The translations under genes and the position numbers were made by a program. Below, piece after piece: positions 49,787 to 59,656 of a stretch of DNA of 64,000 nt. Position 1 is the stretch's first letter, and each line of letters begins with the position of its first letter. The DNA is taken from contig NZ_VTDO01000003.1 in NCBI RefSeq assembly GCF_015627125.1, forward strand, positions 199,769 through 263,768, written 5' to 3'. This DNA is from Acinetobacter rathckeae. Lineage in GTDB: Bacteria > Pseudomonadota > Gammaproteobacteria > Pseudomonadales > Moraxellaceae. The notes under the pieces were generated by a model. It ran no database searches. It was not told the origin of the DNA and worked only from the letters and a program-made list of their open reading frames with translations.

Positions 49787-50452
49787 ATGTTGTTACATGA
49801 GCGCATACAGCAAAAGCTCAATGAAATGAAGTTGAAACAAGCTGATATTTCTAGGGCAACAGGTAAATCTAGCGTTGCTGTTACCAAATGGCTACGTGGC
49901 GAAAACCAACCGAAATTAGAAAGTCTAAATGCAATTGCTGAGCTTTTGAATGTATCTATTGAATGGTTATTAACTGGAAAAGAGGATAGTGCAGTACCTG
50001 ACGTTAAAAATGCATATAATAATGTGAGTTATAATCATAACGGCCTAAGCAAAATACCAGTATTGGATTTTGTACAAGCAGGGAAGTTTCGTGAAGTCAT
50101 TTATGATGGCAGTAATATTCTAGGGTTTACTTATAGTGATTATAAGGGCAGTTTACCTGAAGATATTTTTAGTGTTCAAATTGTTGGGAAGAGTATGCTC
50201 CCTCGGTTTTCAGAAGGGGATCACATTATTATTGACCCTAATTTATGCGCTAAACCTGGCGATTTTGTCATTGCAGAAAATAGTGATTACGAAGTGACGT
50301 TTAAAAAGTACCGAGTGATCAGCTATGATGAATACGGTCGTGAATTGTTTGAATTGATTCCGTTAAACCCTGACTTTGCAAAGATTAATTCGATTCAACA
50401 TAAAATTAGAATTATTGGTGTAGTGGTGCGGCATATTCAAAATTTAAGATAA
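49787..50452 (+). CDS. Phage CI-type repressor, HTH plus S24 self-cleaving domain
   Basis: 221 residues. The N-terminal HTH_3 domain (residues 5-63: LKQADISRATGKSSVAVTKWLRGENQPKLESL) binds DNA. A C-terminal LexA/CI-like S24 peptidase follows, with the Ala-Gly cleavage site at 98-99 (VQAGKF), nucleophile Ser 136 in GKSMLPRF and the Lys general base near 173. It is complete, so SOS-induced RecA-stimulated autocleavage is expected. The Ogr gene is divergent, and paired operators lie in between. No integrase, excisionase or replication genes remain around it. Confidence 0.92.
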   Translation: MLLHERIQQKLNEMKLKQADISRATGKSSVAVTKWLRGENQPKLESLNAIAELLNVSIEWLLTGKEDSAVPDVKNAYNNVSYNHNGLSKIPVLDFVQAGKFREVIYDGSNILGFTYSDYKGSLPEDIFSVQIVGKSMLPRFSEGDHIIIDPNLCAKPGDFVIAENSDYEVTFKKYRVISYDEYGRELFELIPLNPDFAKINSIQHKIRIIGVVVRHIQNLR

Positions 50453-50492
50453 AGCTGGCTTGAGAACAAACCAGCTTTACAGGTAAAAGTGT

Positions 50493-50798
50493 TTATAACT
50501 TTTTATCTAAAAAACGATGAATATAGACGGTAAGCTTTTTTACCCCAATGAATCCAATAAAACCACCGATCGCAACCGTAAGGTCAGATGGTACATTAAA
50601 GTAATTCATTGTTGATACTGCGGTAAGGGTCAGTGCACCGCACAGCAAGCCTTCGCAAATGGTTATGGTCCATGAAGCTCCTGTATATATCATACGAAGT
50701 ATAGCCATGACTATAGACATCAGGACACCATAAAATGTCATATCACCTTGCCACCATGTTTTAATGATTTCTACAATCGATAGTTCATGAAGTAGCAT
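50493..50798 (-). CDS. Phage holin (lambda S/Phage_holin_3-like)
   Basis: 101 residues with three hydrophobic segments (about 22-40, 44-65 and 70-88) between a charged start and a basic tail (YIHRFLDKKL), the pattern of class I/II holins. Family resemblance: WWQGDMTFYGVLMSIVMAILR and a GGFIGFIGVKKL segment. Holins make inner-membrane holes to release endolysin. Here no endolysin follows; instead a levansucrase gene lies upstream on the same strand, ending 29 bases from the holin start, so the pair is probably cotranscribed. Confidence 0.82.
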   Translation of the reverse strand: MLLHELSIVEIIKTWWQGDMTFYGVLMSIVMAILRMIYTGASWTITICEGLLCGALTLTAVSTMNYFNVPSDLTVAIGGFIGFIGVKKLTVYIHRFLDKKL

Positions 50799-50827
50799 AG
50801 ATATCCCCCTTTTAGACTCAAAAGCAA

Positions 50828-52156
50828 TTAGGCCGCTTCTTTTTGAGTTAAATTAAGGTTAAGAATATCGTCAAGAATACTACTTAGACCACTACGTCGC
50901 TTTCTTAACTTAATATCACGCATTGCAGGGATATAGCCATAGTCTAGTGTTTCGATGACAAATGAAGTATCTCCTTTTAACTCAATTCGTACAGTTGGAG
51001 CTTCTGTCCCACCAATACGATACTGTAAGTCTTTGGGATTAGGTGTAGGTACAGGCACAGAATCAATAAATGAGGTGACTAAACCATTGGGCATAACATA
51101 ATGTGAGTAGGTCTGGTAAGGCTGTGATGATGGATTTCCAAGCACTAAACCAGAGCTATTCATTGGGCGATATGGGCCTGTAAGGCTTTCACTGACAAAA
51201 CCGTAGACACCATCAGGTCCAGTCAATCCATCAGCATATGTGTATTTATGGCTAATGGTAAAGAGGTAGTATTTCCCATTTTTAAATACATAATGGGGGC
51301 GTTCAGTCTGGTCATTTACACCAACAGCCGTCACCAGTGGTGGTAAAATTTTCCAGTTATCACCAGTTAAATCAGTCGCAACGGCTAAACCAATACATCC
51401 TGTTTGATAACGTGCACCGCCAACTTGGTCATAGCCTGGTGGTGTACTGCCCATTTCAGCCGAGCCCACTTTATGAGAGCCTCGATCCCCTGCAACATTG
51501 CCTTCAAAGACCATATATAAGCGTCCATCATTGGGGTCAATAAATGGGCATGGGTCACGAAAGTTCCAATAAGGGTTTTGTGCTTCAGTTTGGTAATATT
51601 TACCATCTGCTGGAAAGAGTGATTTTACTGTATTGAAGCCTTCAACACTTACCCCTTTGTCTGTTGTTACGATACGACCGCGAACTTTGGCAATGGTTGC
51701 ACCTGGTGTTACACAGGTATAGTACAAATCAATATCACCCTGATCATTGAGTAAAATAGGTGTTCCTGCCCATTCACGTGAGGTTGGTGATACCCCTTCT
51801 TTCATGACACGGCCACCGTAAATCCAGCTTTTACCATCTTTACAATACCAAAAGCAAATACGTGCACGACCGTGGCGGTCATTCCAGTCGGCTGTAATAT
51901 CGTATGTACCATCTTTGGCAATAAATACCTCTGGGCTACGTTTTGCAGTGAGTGTGAAAATTACAGACCACCCATTAACAGAAACAATCGTACCATCGAG
52001 GGTACGTAGTGGCATGGTATCCCAAATGAATACGTCATTACTCATGACTGGAAAGTTGGGTGAAACTAACGGTTGGGTTGTGGTTGGATCGTTTTCATGT
52101 ACTTTTAAAGCATCTGCACGTGTCCAAATGGTTGATTGGTAGTTTAAGTTTGTCAT
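50828..52156 (-). CDS. lsc: Levansucrase (GH68)
   Basis: Splits sucrose and polymerises fructose to levan. With the start at ATG 52156 (AAGGAAAATCAAG upstream) it has about 442 residues. The GH68 catalytic residues are at expected places: nucleophile Asp 46 in VFIWDTMPL, transition-state stabiliser Asp 201 in FRDP and acid/base Glu 285 in TERPHY. The N-terminus ([20 protein letters not shown]) closely resembles Pseudomonas syringae and Erwinia levansucrases. Like them it has no signal peptide, implying an unusual export route. The open frame runs 37 codons further upstream but lacks support. The gene is complete and sits in phage remnants next to a holin gene. Confidence 0.93.
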   Translation of the reverse strand: MTNLNYQSTIWTRADALKVHENDPTTTQPLVSPNFPVMSNDVFIWDTMPLRTLDGTIVSVNGWSVIFTLTAKRSPEVFIAKDGTYDITADWNDRHGRARICFWYCKDGKSWIYGGRVMKEGVSPTSREWAGTPILLNDQGDIDLYYTCVTPGATIAKVRGRIVTTDKGVSVEGFNTVKSLFPADGKYYQTEAQNPYWNFRDPCPFIDPNDGRLYMVFEGNVAGDRGSHKVGSAEMGSTPPGYDQVGGARYQTGCIGLAVATDLTGDNWKILPPLVTAVGVNDQTERPHYVFKNGKYYLFTISHKYTYADGLTGPDGVYGFVSESLTGPYRPMNSSGLVLGNPSSQPYQTYSHYVMPNGLVTSFIDSVPVPTPNPKDLQYRIGGTEAPTVRIELKGDTSFVIETLDYGYIPAMRDIKLRKRRSGLSSILDDILNLNLTQKEAA

Positions 52157-52273
52157 CTTGATTTTCCTTCTATAGTTCAATAAGTTATTTGTGAAATCGC
52201 AGTGTTTAAGGTTGTTTGCGAAGCCACATTTAGACAATAGAACAAGATGTGGAAAATAAAAATTCAATTTGGA

Positions 52274-52291
52274 TGTGCCATTTATGGCACA
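52274..52291. promoter_or_regulatory. Perfect palindrome upstream of levansucrase
   Basis: TGTGCCATTTATGGCACA, eight-base arms around TT, lies 118-135 bases upstream of the levansucrase ATG. It shares TGCCA...TGGCA with the palindrome near the ogr gene (49305-49317). It may be an operator; the regulator is unknown. Confidence 0.45.
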
Positions 52292-52486
52292 ACATGTTTA
52301 TACGAAAAATTGCTTTTTATGCTGTTTTTTGGTGTTGATAGCATCATTTTATTTAAATTTTTTGATCGGTTTGAATACAGTGATTTATCAATTTTATGGC
52401 TGTGTAGGTGAAAATATTACCATGTTGATTGTAGCACCTCGTTATTCATCATTGGTGACGTAAAGATGCTGTATAGCCGTGTATGT

Positions 52487-52618
52487 ATGGGGGTGGCCGA
52501 AGCGTTTGTAAGATCGCTTTTCCGTGAAAGTCTCCTCGTCTTGCCAAATTTAGTGGCCACTTGTATTTTAAACCGTAGAAGTACGCCAGTTAAATTAAAA
52601 ATGGGAATATCAATGTAA
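52487..52618 (+). CDS. Possible 43-residue small protein of unlike composition
   Basis: A short frame starting MGVAEAFVRSLFRES and ending KLKMGISM. It is more GC-rich than its flanks and contains an inverted repeat GTGGCC/GGCCAC (52492-52497 and 52553-52558). No family is recognised and no ribosome site is clear. It may be a fragment of a lost gene at the right edge of the phage island rather than a functional gene. Confidence 0.25.
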   Translation: MGVAEAFVRSLFRESLLVLPNLVATCILNRRSTPVKLKMGISM

Positions 52619-52632
52619 GCCTGTTTGAGGCT

Positions 52633-54333
52633 TTAGATTGCATGAGTATTTTTCATGTCTTCGATATTAATGATTTCATCGCACAAGTTAATACAATCTT
52701 TTGCATGGGTGATAATAATGATGGTACTCACATTTTGTTTTAATATCTCAATGGTTTTGATTGCCATAGATTGATCTAAGGCAGATGTGGGTTCATCAAG
52801 AATAAGGGTTTTTGGCTTTTTGAGCAGTGCTCGAATAATATTTATTCTTTGTAGCTCACCACCTGAAAAATTGTTGCTGATCAGGTCAATTGAATCATCA
52901 AGTGTGATGTGGTTGTCAGCTAGAAGGTGGGCTAAATTAAAACTCTTTAAGAAAGCTATGATGTCATCATCAGTGATTTTATGGGTGGAGTTGTAGACCA
53001 AATTTTCTCTGAAACTTCCAGAAATGAGTTTAGGATCTTGGCTCACAAAGGCAATGTCTTGATAGGTTTTATGTGTATGAGCTTGAGATATATCAATGCC
53101 TTTATAACTTAAATGCCCAGCATGTATTTTTTCTATGCCTAGTAAATAGTTAATAAAAGAGGTTTTGCCTGAGCCTGTTTTGCCAATAACAGCATATGTT
53201 TTTTGACCTAAAATCTGGTGGTTAAATGTGGTTAATGTTTGATCACCTAGCGTAATGGTTGCATTTGAAAACTCGAAGACAGTAGGGTGGTGCATGGTGT
53301 GATCAAAGGTATCTTGATCTGCTTTTAATGGATGATCTTTAGGACATTGGAAATAGCCATATAACTTTTCAAGTGAAATTAAATTGCCATTTAATCGCAT
53401 AATGGTTTGAGATATAAGTATAAAAGGCGTGGTGAGTTGAATAATATAAGTGCTGACTAAAACAAAAATACCTGAATTAATGGCTTTATTTTGAAAAAGA
53501 TATGCCGATACAAGCATAAACGATAATAGAAATATGCCAATAAAGAGCACTTGGCGCATCATAATGAAGCTGATTTTGCTGTTGCTTTGAAATGTTTTTG
53601 AACGAAAGGTATTTACTAAAAGATCAAACTTGTTTAGCTCATGTTGTTCTGAATGATTGACTTTAATCTCATAGGGCATACTTATTTTTTCAATAAAAAA
53701 TTTATTAACTTGGTTTTTAGACTCATATATTTGCTTGAATGCATTTGAGGACGCTTTATTAAGTCTATAGGTTACATAAAAAATAATGCTTATGCTGATA
53801 AGAAAAGCGAAGCTAAATATTGTATTAATACTGGTTGCTAAAACCATGCACATAAAAATAAGCTGTGCCAAAATGGGTAAAATACTCAGAAAAAATGTGT
53901 AGTTCACTTGGCCAAAAGCGGACGTTCCTCGCTGAACATCTGAGTTAAATATACCTACATTTAGCTTTTTTTGTTCATTGTAGGTGAGCTGAAAGAAATG
54001 TTCTAAAGTGCTATAAATCAGTGCTGATTCAAAGTTAGCTAAAATATATGCAGATAAGAGGTTTTTAGTCCATTCAGTTAATTGTTCCATAAGCCATGCA
54101 ACTGCATATGCAATAACGAGTAGGTACAACATACTCAGGTAGGATGGTGTATTGGTTTGAGTGCTTTCATTATAATTTACAATGTCTTTCATTAAATATG
54201 GTACAAGGCTACTTAAAGCAGATGACGCAATAATAATGACAAGTAATAAAGCAAAAGCGGGTTTTGCTCGAGTGAATCTTTGTTTAGACAGTGACCAGAA
54301 AAATTGATAAATATTCAGGTGTTTATTATTCAT
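52633..54333 (-). CDS. ABC transporter, fused permease and ATPase (exporter type)
   Basis: 566 residues: a six-helix ABC exporter membrane domain (about 20-310) and a nucleotide-binding domain (about 345-560) with Walker A GKTGSGKT, signature FSGGE, Walker B LILDEP and the H-loop THAK. The half-transporter would homodimerise unless a partner lies elsewhere. It is markedly AT-rich and lies between the phage island and priA, without accessory proteins or a substrate gene nearby, which suggests horizontal acquisition. The start at 54333 is supported by AAGGCGAG. The substrate is not predictable. Confidence 0.9.
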   Translation of the reverse strand: MNNKHLNIYQFFWSLSKQRFTRAKPAFALLLVIIIASSALSSLVPYLMKDIVNYNESTQTNTPSYLSMLYLLVIAYAVAWLMEQLTEWTKNLLSAYILANFESALIYSTLEHFFQLTYNEQKKLNVGIFNSDVQRGTSAFGQVNYTFFLSILPILAQLIFMCMVLATSINTIFSFAFLISISIIFYVTYRLNKASSNAFKQIYESKNQVNKFFIEKISMPYEIKVNHSEQHELNKFDLLVNTFRSKTFQSNSKISFIMMRQVLFIGIFLLSFMLVSAYLFQNKAINSGIFVLVSTYIIQLTTPFILISQTIMRLNGNLISLEKLYGYFQCPKDHPLKADQDTFDHTMHHPTVFEFSNATITLGDQTLTTFNHQILGQKTYAVIGKTGSGKTSFINYLLGIEKIHAGHLSYKGIDISQAHTHKTYQDIAFVSQDPKLISGSFRENLVYNSTHKITDDDIIAFLKSFNLAHLLADNHITLDDSIDLISNNFSGGELQRINIIRALLKKPKTLILDEPTSALDQSMAIKTIEILKQNVSTIIIITHAKDCINLCDEIINIEDMKNTHAI

Positions 54334-54414
54334 GGACTCGCCTTTATTGTATATTTCTATGGTCTGTTTGAGGCAGTTGTTAGTTATATGACAGACATAC
54401 CAATAAAGTCAATT

Positions 54415-56634
54415 TTACCCAAACTCTTGTGGGTCAACATCAATAGACAATCGAATATCTGAAGGTGCGGTTGCACGCACATATTGCCACCAATGTTTGA
54501 CGTAGTGGTGTAACTGCACTCGACTACTTGCAAGTAATAGCATGTGTGCGTGGTATTTTCCTGCCTTACGTTGCATGGGTGCGGGTATTGGCCCCCAAAC
54601 ATCTACGCTTTGCTGTGCATTGTCAGTCAATAGTTTGGCATTTTGGCTGAGAAACGCTAGATTGTGTTGTTCATTTTTAGCATCGCTGCGAATTAAAATA
54701 CTGTAGCGATAGGGTGGTAAGCAGGCGGTTTCTCGCTCTTTGAGGGTTTGCTCGGCAAACGTACGGTAGCCGTGTTCAAGCAATGTGTGCAGTATAGGGT
54801 GTTCTGGCCGAAGTGTTTGCAAGATCACTTCGCCGTGATAGTCGCCACGCCCTGCACGTCCCGCCACTTGAGTGATGAGCTGTGCAGTACGTTCGGGGGC
54901 TCTAAAGTCAACACTGAGTAGGCCTGCATCTATATCTAAAATGGCCACTAAACTCACATGTGGAAAATGATGCCCTTTGGCCAGCATTTGCGTGCCGAGT
55001 AAAATGAGGGGTTTTTCTGCATGAATTTGTGCATATATTTTTTCTAAACTGCCTACGTGGCGGGTGCTGTCCTTATCTACTCGTAATACATCATGCTCAG
55101 GAAAAAGCTCTTTTAAGCCTTCTTCAATTTTAACTGTGCCTAAGCCAATCGGTTTAAGGGTGGGGTGTTGGCAGGCAGGACATTGTTTTGGCAAGGTTTG
55201 TATCAGACCACAGTGGTGGCAGTGTAAGTGTTGGTACGGTTGGGTGTGCAAGGTAAAATGTGCATCACAGCGGGGGCAGTTGGCTTGCCATGCACAGGAC
55301 TCACACATCAGTACAGGGGCATAGCCACGCCGATTTAAAAAAACCAAAACTTGTTGACCTTGCTGTAATGTCGCTTTGATTTTTTCAATCAGGATTAGAC
55401 TTAAACCATGCTGTTTAGGGGCAATTTTTAAGTCTAAAATCTGCATTTTGGGCATGCGAGCATGGCCTGCTCTTTGGTTGAGCATAATGTGCTTGAGCTT
55501 GCCTTGTTTGGCTAAAGCAAAGCTGTCTATACTAGGGGTTGCTGACCCTAAAATCACAGGGCACTTGGCTAAATAGCCTCTATACAGTGCGACATCTCTG
55601 GCGTGGTAGCGAAAGCCTTCTTGTTGCTTAAATGAAAGGTCATGTTCTTCATCTAAGATAATCAGCCCTAAGTCGGGTATTGGGGTATATAACGCTGAGC
55701 GTGTACCTAAAATAATACCTGCTTGCCCTGTTTGAGCTTGTTGCCACGCATGTAAGCGTTTTGTGTCATTTAGCCCTGAGTGTAATAAGGCAATATGGCA
55801 ATCAAACCGTGCTCGAAATCTAGCAATTGTTTGCGGAGTTAAGCCAATTTCGGGGACTAAAACCAATACTTGCTTATTTTGCTTTAATACCTGCCACATG
55901 ACTTGTAAGTACACTTCAGTTTTACCACTGCCTGTAATGCCATCAAGTAAATAGCCTGCATAGTTTTGCAGTGTAGGTACAATTTGTTCAAGGGCTTGTA
56001 ATTGCTCTGTGTTGGCGGTGAGTTGTTTTTCTGCTAACCCGACAGGCTTACGGCTAAAGTCAATCTGGACTTCATTTTGTTGTACTAATTGTTTTTTTTC
56101 TAATGCTTTTAGCGTGGCCGTACTTATACCGTGTAGGTTCAGTTCAGTTTCAAGTACGCCGTGAGGGTGTGTTTGTATGTACTCAACCGCAAGGCGTTGT
56201 TTCTCTGAGCGTTTGAGTTGTTTGAGTGTATTTTCTTCATGGGCTAATGGAGTCAGTTGCCATTGCGTGGTGACACAATCGTAATGATGACCTTGTCTAA
56301 GCCGTGTGGGTAAGGCACTTTGTATGACCTCGCCCAGCGGATACATATAATACTGGGCTGACCACGTGAGTAATTGGAGAATATGTGGATCAATTAACGG
56401 TTGTTCATCGAGTATTTGTATAATTTTTTTGAGTTTAAATTGTGTTGATGGTGGAACATCTAAGGCCACTTTTTCTATCACAATGGCTACACAGGTTTGG
56501 CGACCAAAAGGTACAGTGACCCGCATGCCTGCTTGAATATCGGCATATTGTTGTGCAGATACTTCGTAATCAAAATATTCGTGAATTGGGACAGGTACAG
56601 CAACACGAATACGAAAAGGCAGTGGGTTATTCAT
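54415..56634 (-). CDS. priA: Primosomal protein N' (PriA helicase)
   Basis: PriA restarts stalled replication forks by loading DnaB. About 739 residues from ATG 56634; the frame extends five codons to a TTG, which is not preferred. Walker A is GITGSGKTEVYL, the DEAH-type box is LDEEHDLSFK, then GSATPSIDS. The cysteine-rich zinc insertion (CESCAWQANCPRC...CHHCG...CPAC) is complete, followed by the C-terminal RecA lobe (LGTQMLAKGHHFPHV, TQVAGRAGRG). The N-terminal 3'-DNA-binding domain begins VAVPVPIHEYFDYEV. Confidence 0.97.
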   Translation of the reverse strand: MNNPLPFRIRVAVPVPIHEYFDYEVSAQQYADIQAGMRVTVPFGRQTCVAIVIEKVALDVPPSTQFKLKKIIQILDEQPLIDPHILQLLTWSAQYYMYPLGEVIQSALPTRLRQGHHYDCVTTQWQLTPLAHEENTLKQLKRSEKQRLAVEYIQTHPHGVLETELNLHGISTATLKALEKKQLVQQNEVQIDFSRKPVGLAEKQLTANTEQLQALEQIVPTLQNYAGYLLDGITGSGKTEVYLQVMWQVLKQNKQVLVLVPEIGLTPQTIARFRARFDCHIALLHSGLNDTKRLHAWQQAQTGQAGIILGTRSALYTPIPDLGLIILDEEHDLSFKQQEGFRYHARDVALYRGYLAKCPVILGSATPSIDSFALAKQGKLKHIMLNQRAGHARMPKMQILDLKIAPKQHGLSLILIEKIKATLQQGQQVLVFLNRRGYAPVLMCESCAWQANCPRCDAHFTLHTQPYQHLHCHHCGLIQTLPKQCPACQHPTLKPIGLGTVKIEEGLKELFPEHDVLRVDKDSTRHVGSLEKIYAQIHAEKPLILLGTQMLAKGHHFPHVSLVAILDIDAGLLSVDFRAPERTAQLITQVAGRAGRGDYHGEVILQTLRPEHPILHTLLEHGYRTFAEQTLKERETACLPPYRYSILIRSDAKNEQHNLAFLSQNAKLLTDNAQQSVDVWGPIPAPMQRKAGKYHAHMLLLASSRVQLHHYVKHWWQYVRATAPSDIRLSIDVDPQEFG

Positions 56635-56705
56635 CTGTAGATCAACCAACAGTATGTTTTATTGGGGGTGCTCATGGCGTGTGTTTAAGCCATGAGCTGG
56701 TTCAA

Positions 56706-58244
56706 TTAACATCTTGATTTAAAAGAGACATCAATGGTACGTGGGCGATAATGTAAGCCCAATAACAATAAAACAGCACAAAACAATAAGACAGGATAGT
56801 CACCTAAACGACTATATAAGGTTTGTCCTGTAAATGCAGGGACATCATGGCGTAGAACTAAGGCTTGGTCTTGTGGTGCTTGAGCCACAATTTGACCATG
56901 TTGATTGATAAATGCGGTGACGCCGGTATTGGTGGCACGCATGAACCAACGGCCATTTTCTTTGGCACGCATTTGTACCATTTGTAAGTGTTGCCAAGGC
57001 CCCGCAGTACCTGTAAACCATGCATCATTAGAAATAGTCACCATGTAGTCACTGCCGATTGCATTTAAACGGGTTAAGTTGGGGTAAGCCACTTCATAAC
57101 AAATGGCAACACCGAGTGCATGATGTTTAATATTTAAATGTGGTTGAGGGGCTTGTCCTGCGGAAAGTCCGCCACCACTTGGGTCATTTTGCAATGCAGG
57201 CAGTACCCATTTGAGTAGCCCTGCAAAAGGAACGTATTCACCAAAAGGTACAAGGCGTTGTTTTTTGTATAAGCCCGAGGCATCTTGACCTGTAAGCATG
57301 AGTACATTGTAGAGTAACCATTTATTGGCATGTTCAGATGCTTTTTCATCGTAATACAACATGCCTGCACCCCATGCCGAGCCCGTTTGCTTGGCATGCT
57401 CGCTTACTTGGTCTAGAAAAGGTTGTACCGATGTTTGTAACATTGGAATAGATGATTCAGGCCAAAGGACTAAATCACGCCCCCATTCTGATGCACTCAA
57501 TGCACTGTAAATGTCTAAGGTCTTATATTGGTAGGCTTCTTGCCATTTTAAGTCTTGTGGAATATTGCCTTGTATTAAAGACACAGACAGTGGTTTTTCT
57601 GTTTTGGGAGTGACAAAATTCAGTAGGCTTGCTCCCCATGCTCCAAGCACTACAAGTACGATTGGAATAAGCCAAAAGAAGTGTTTTTTAAAGAGTTCTA
57701 CACATGCACAGGCAATGAGTACAGCAATAAACGACACACCAAACACCCCAAAAAGTGGTGCGTATGCGTCTAGGTATGCTTGCGTAAATGCGTAACCGAC
57801 AAATAACCATGGAAACCCTGTAAAGAGCCATGTTTTTAACCATTCAAATAAAATCCAAATGGGCGTGAATGTGAGCGGTGTTTCAGGGAAAAAACGTCTA
57901 TAAGCCCAAGTAGATACGGCACTAAATAAACCCATGATGATGGCGAGTAGAGCAATGAGCAGGACAGAAATTGCTGAGTTGGTGTCGCCATATTGGTGTA
58001 TAGAGGTGTATAACCAAAATGCACCAACGAACCATAAGCCAATGCCGTAACACCACCCTAAAAGGAAGGCTTGTGGAGCAGTTCGAGCATGTAAACAAGC
58101 ATACAACAGTGCAGGTGAAATGAGTGCTAACCACCAATAACCATAAGGCGCAAGCGATAAACTAAAAACACCACCTGCTGTGAGTGTGACGAAGCACAAT
58201 AACGCAAGTGGCATTTTTTGTACGTGGATGTCTTTTAGACTCAT
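56706..58244 (-). CDS. lnt: Apolipoprotein N-acyltransferase
   Basis: An inner-membrane enzyme that adds the third acyl chain to lipoproteins. 512 residues: about six transmembrane helices (to about 205), a nitrilase-like periplasmic domain, and a final helix. Catalytic triad: Glu in LWPESSIP, Lys in YKKQRLVPFGEYVP and Cys in GVAICYEVAYP. The start overlaps the corC stop by four bases (ATGA), giving the common corC-lnt operon. Confidence 0.97.
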   Translation of the reverse strand: MSLKDIHVQKMPLALLCFVTLTAGGVFSLSLAPYGYWWLALISPALLYACLHARTAPQAFLLGWCYGIGLWFVGAFWLYTSIHQYGDTNSAISVLLIALLAIIMGLFSAVSTWAYRRFFPETPLTFTPIWILFEWLKTWLFTGFPWLFVGYAFTQAYLDAYAPLFGVFGVSFIAVLIACACVELFKKHFFWLIPIVLVVLGAWGASLLNFVTPKTEKPLSVSLIQGNIPQDLKWQEAYQYKTLDIYSALSASEWGRDLVLWPESSIPMLQTSVQPFLDQVSEHAKQTGSAWGAGMLYYDEKASEHANKWLLYNVLMLTGQDASGLYKKQRLVPFGEYVPFAGLLKWVLPALQNDPSGGGLSAGQAPQPHLNIKHHALGVAICYEVAYPNLTRLNAIGSDYMVTISNDAWFTGTAGPWQHLQMVQMRAKENGRWFMRATNTGVTAFINQHGQIVAQAPQDQALVLRHDVPAFTGQTLYSRLGDYPVLLFCAVLLLLGLHYRPRTIDVSFKSRC

Positions 58245-59080
58245 TGGCGTACAGCTCGGATGAGTTGAATGGTGCGAGCATCTGCGGTCACAATGGTAAA
58301 GGTCCAGTCTTCAAGCTCAATCACTTGGCCTTCTAAGTCGTTGACTAAACCAATTTCTTGAAGTAGTAAGCCTGCGACTGTTTCCACTTCATCATCTGAG
58401 AAATGAGCATTTAATACAGTGTTAAAATGCTCGATAGGCGTGAGTGCTTGCACAATCCAAGCAGGTTTATCATTGTGTTTTGGGTCGGGTAAAATCAGCT
58501 GACTTTCTTCGTTGGCATCGTCGTGTTCATCTTCAATTTCGCCAACAATTTCTTCCAAAATATCTTCAAGTGTGACCAGTCCAGAGGTTGCTCCGTGTTC
58601 ATCAATTACAATGGCAATATGGGTTTGGGTGTTTTTTAGCATACGCAAGACTTGGTCTGATCGAGCACTTTCTGGAATAAATAGGGGTTGACGAATCAGT
58701 GCAGAAATATCGACTTTTGCAGTAGGTTCAGACAAAAAAGGCAACAGGTCTTTGGCCAGTAAAACACCAACCACCGTGTCTGGATGGTTTTCACAAAACA
58801 CAGGAAAGCGAGAGTGTGCAGATTCAATAAGAATCGGCAAGATATCAAGCAGTTGGTCATTTTCTTGTAAGCTAACCATAGCCGTGCGTGGGGTCATCAC
58901 TTCACGAACTTTGGTTGCAGGAAGGTCAAGTACCCCTTCAAGCATTGCCACGGTATCTGGTTCTAAAAAGCGTTTAGAGTCTTGTACTAGTTTGAGCAAT
59001 TCATCTCTGGTTTCTGGTGCTGTACCTAACCATTTTCTTAAGCCACGCATGCCCCACGATGGGCCTGTTTCCTCGTGCAT
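58241..59080 (-). CDS. corC: CorC/HlyC-type CBS-domain protein
   Basis: 279 residues: an N-terminal segment followed by two CBS domains (about 65-125 and 130-190; VMTPRTAMVSL, VVGVLLAKDLL, IVIDEHGATSGLVTLEDILEEIVGEIEDEHD) and a C-terminal CorC_HlyC domain (about 200-279). It is linked by family to magnesium/cobalt efflux and lacks membrane helices. AGGAAGGATC precedes ATG 59080. It is translationally coupled to lnt. Confidence 0.94.
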   Translation of the reverse strand: MHEETGPSWGMRGLRKWLGTAPETRDELLKLVQDSKRFLEPDTVAMLEGVLDLPATKVREVMTPRTAMVSLQENDQLLDILPILIESAHSRFPVFCENHPDTVVGVLLAKDLLPFLSEPTAKVDISALIRQPLFIPESARSDQVLRMLKNTQTHIAIVIDEHGATSGLVTLEDILEEIVGEIEDEHDDANEESQLILPDPKHNDKPAWIVQALTPIEHFNTVLNAHFSDDEVETVAGLLLQEIGLVNDLEGQVIELEDWTFTIVTADARTIQLIRAVRQ

Positions 59081-59656
59081 GATCCTTCCTAATAAAGAGG
59101 TATGTTTTTATGTATAGATTGGTCATCATACCGAAGAAAAATGGCAGATGCATTAACAAAACGATGTTAAATCTGTAAAGAAAGAATCAATCCATTATTG
59201 TCTTAGCTCGTTAATTGTGTCTTAGATTGTAGGATAGGGAATATCTAATATGTCTGTAAGAATAAAAAGCAGATTTATTTTAAATTTATTTATTTTGTGA
59301 TACATTTTGCATTTATTTTTACTAATGTGATTTTTATTTTGCTTTTGATGGGGTGTACGGTCGATTATATTAAAATAGGATTTATTTTAAGTATTTAACA
59401 AAACGCAAGTTATGTTGGGCTAACCAAAGGGGCTAATTATTCAAAAAGGAACATCATTGGCATAGTCTGTGTGCATGTTCAATACGCTTTAGATTGACTT
59501 GTTTAAAGCCAAGAGACTGTGAATAAAACTCATATAGATAAAATAAAAAGTGAGTATAACCATCAATTTATGAGGGATATTTTTTGGGTGAGTAGGTGTT
59601 GAGCTGTTTTAAACAACATACTTGACTCTATGTCTTGATCAATTTAGGTAATAAAA
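59081..59656. other. 576-bp AT-rich intergenic region
   Basis: It separates divergent corC and the binding-protein gene at 59657 and should hold both promoters. No RNA gene, repeat or persuasive frame was found; very short frames at 59250-59300 and 59297-59398 are not convincing. Confidence 0.45.

Noticed and set aside
52269..52463. 64-codon + strand frame upstream of levansucrase
   Set aside because: It lies in the promoter region, contains the regulatory palindrome, has no ribosome site and its hydrophobic translation follows from AT-rich DNA.
48851..52632. Attachment-site direct repeats or a tRNA bounding the phage island
   Set aside because: I looked on both sides and found no matching direct repeats or tRNA; the island ends remain undefined.
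59297..59398. GTG-started frame with a lipobox-like LLLMGC
   Set aside because: Only about 33 codons, no ribosome site, and the surrounding DNA is so T-rich that hydrophobic frames are expected by chance.
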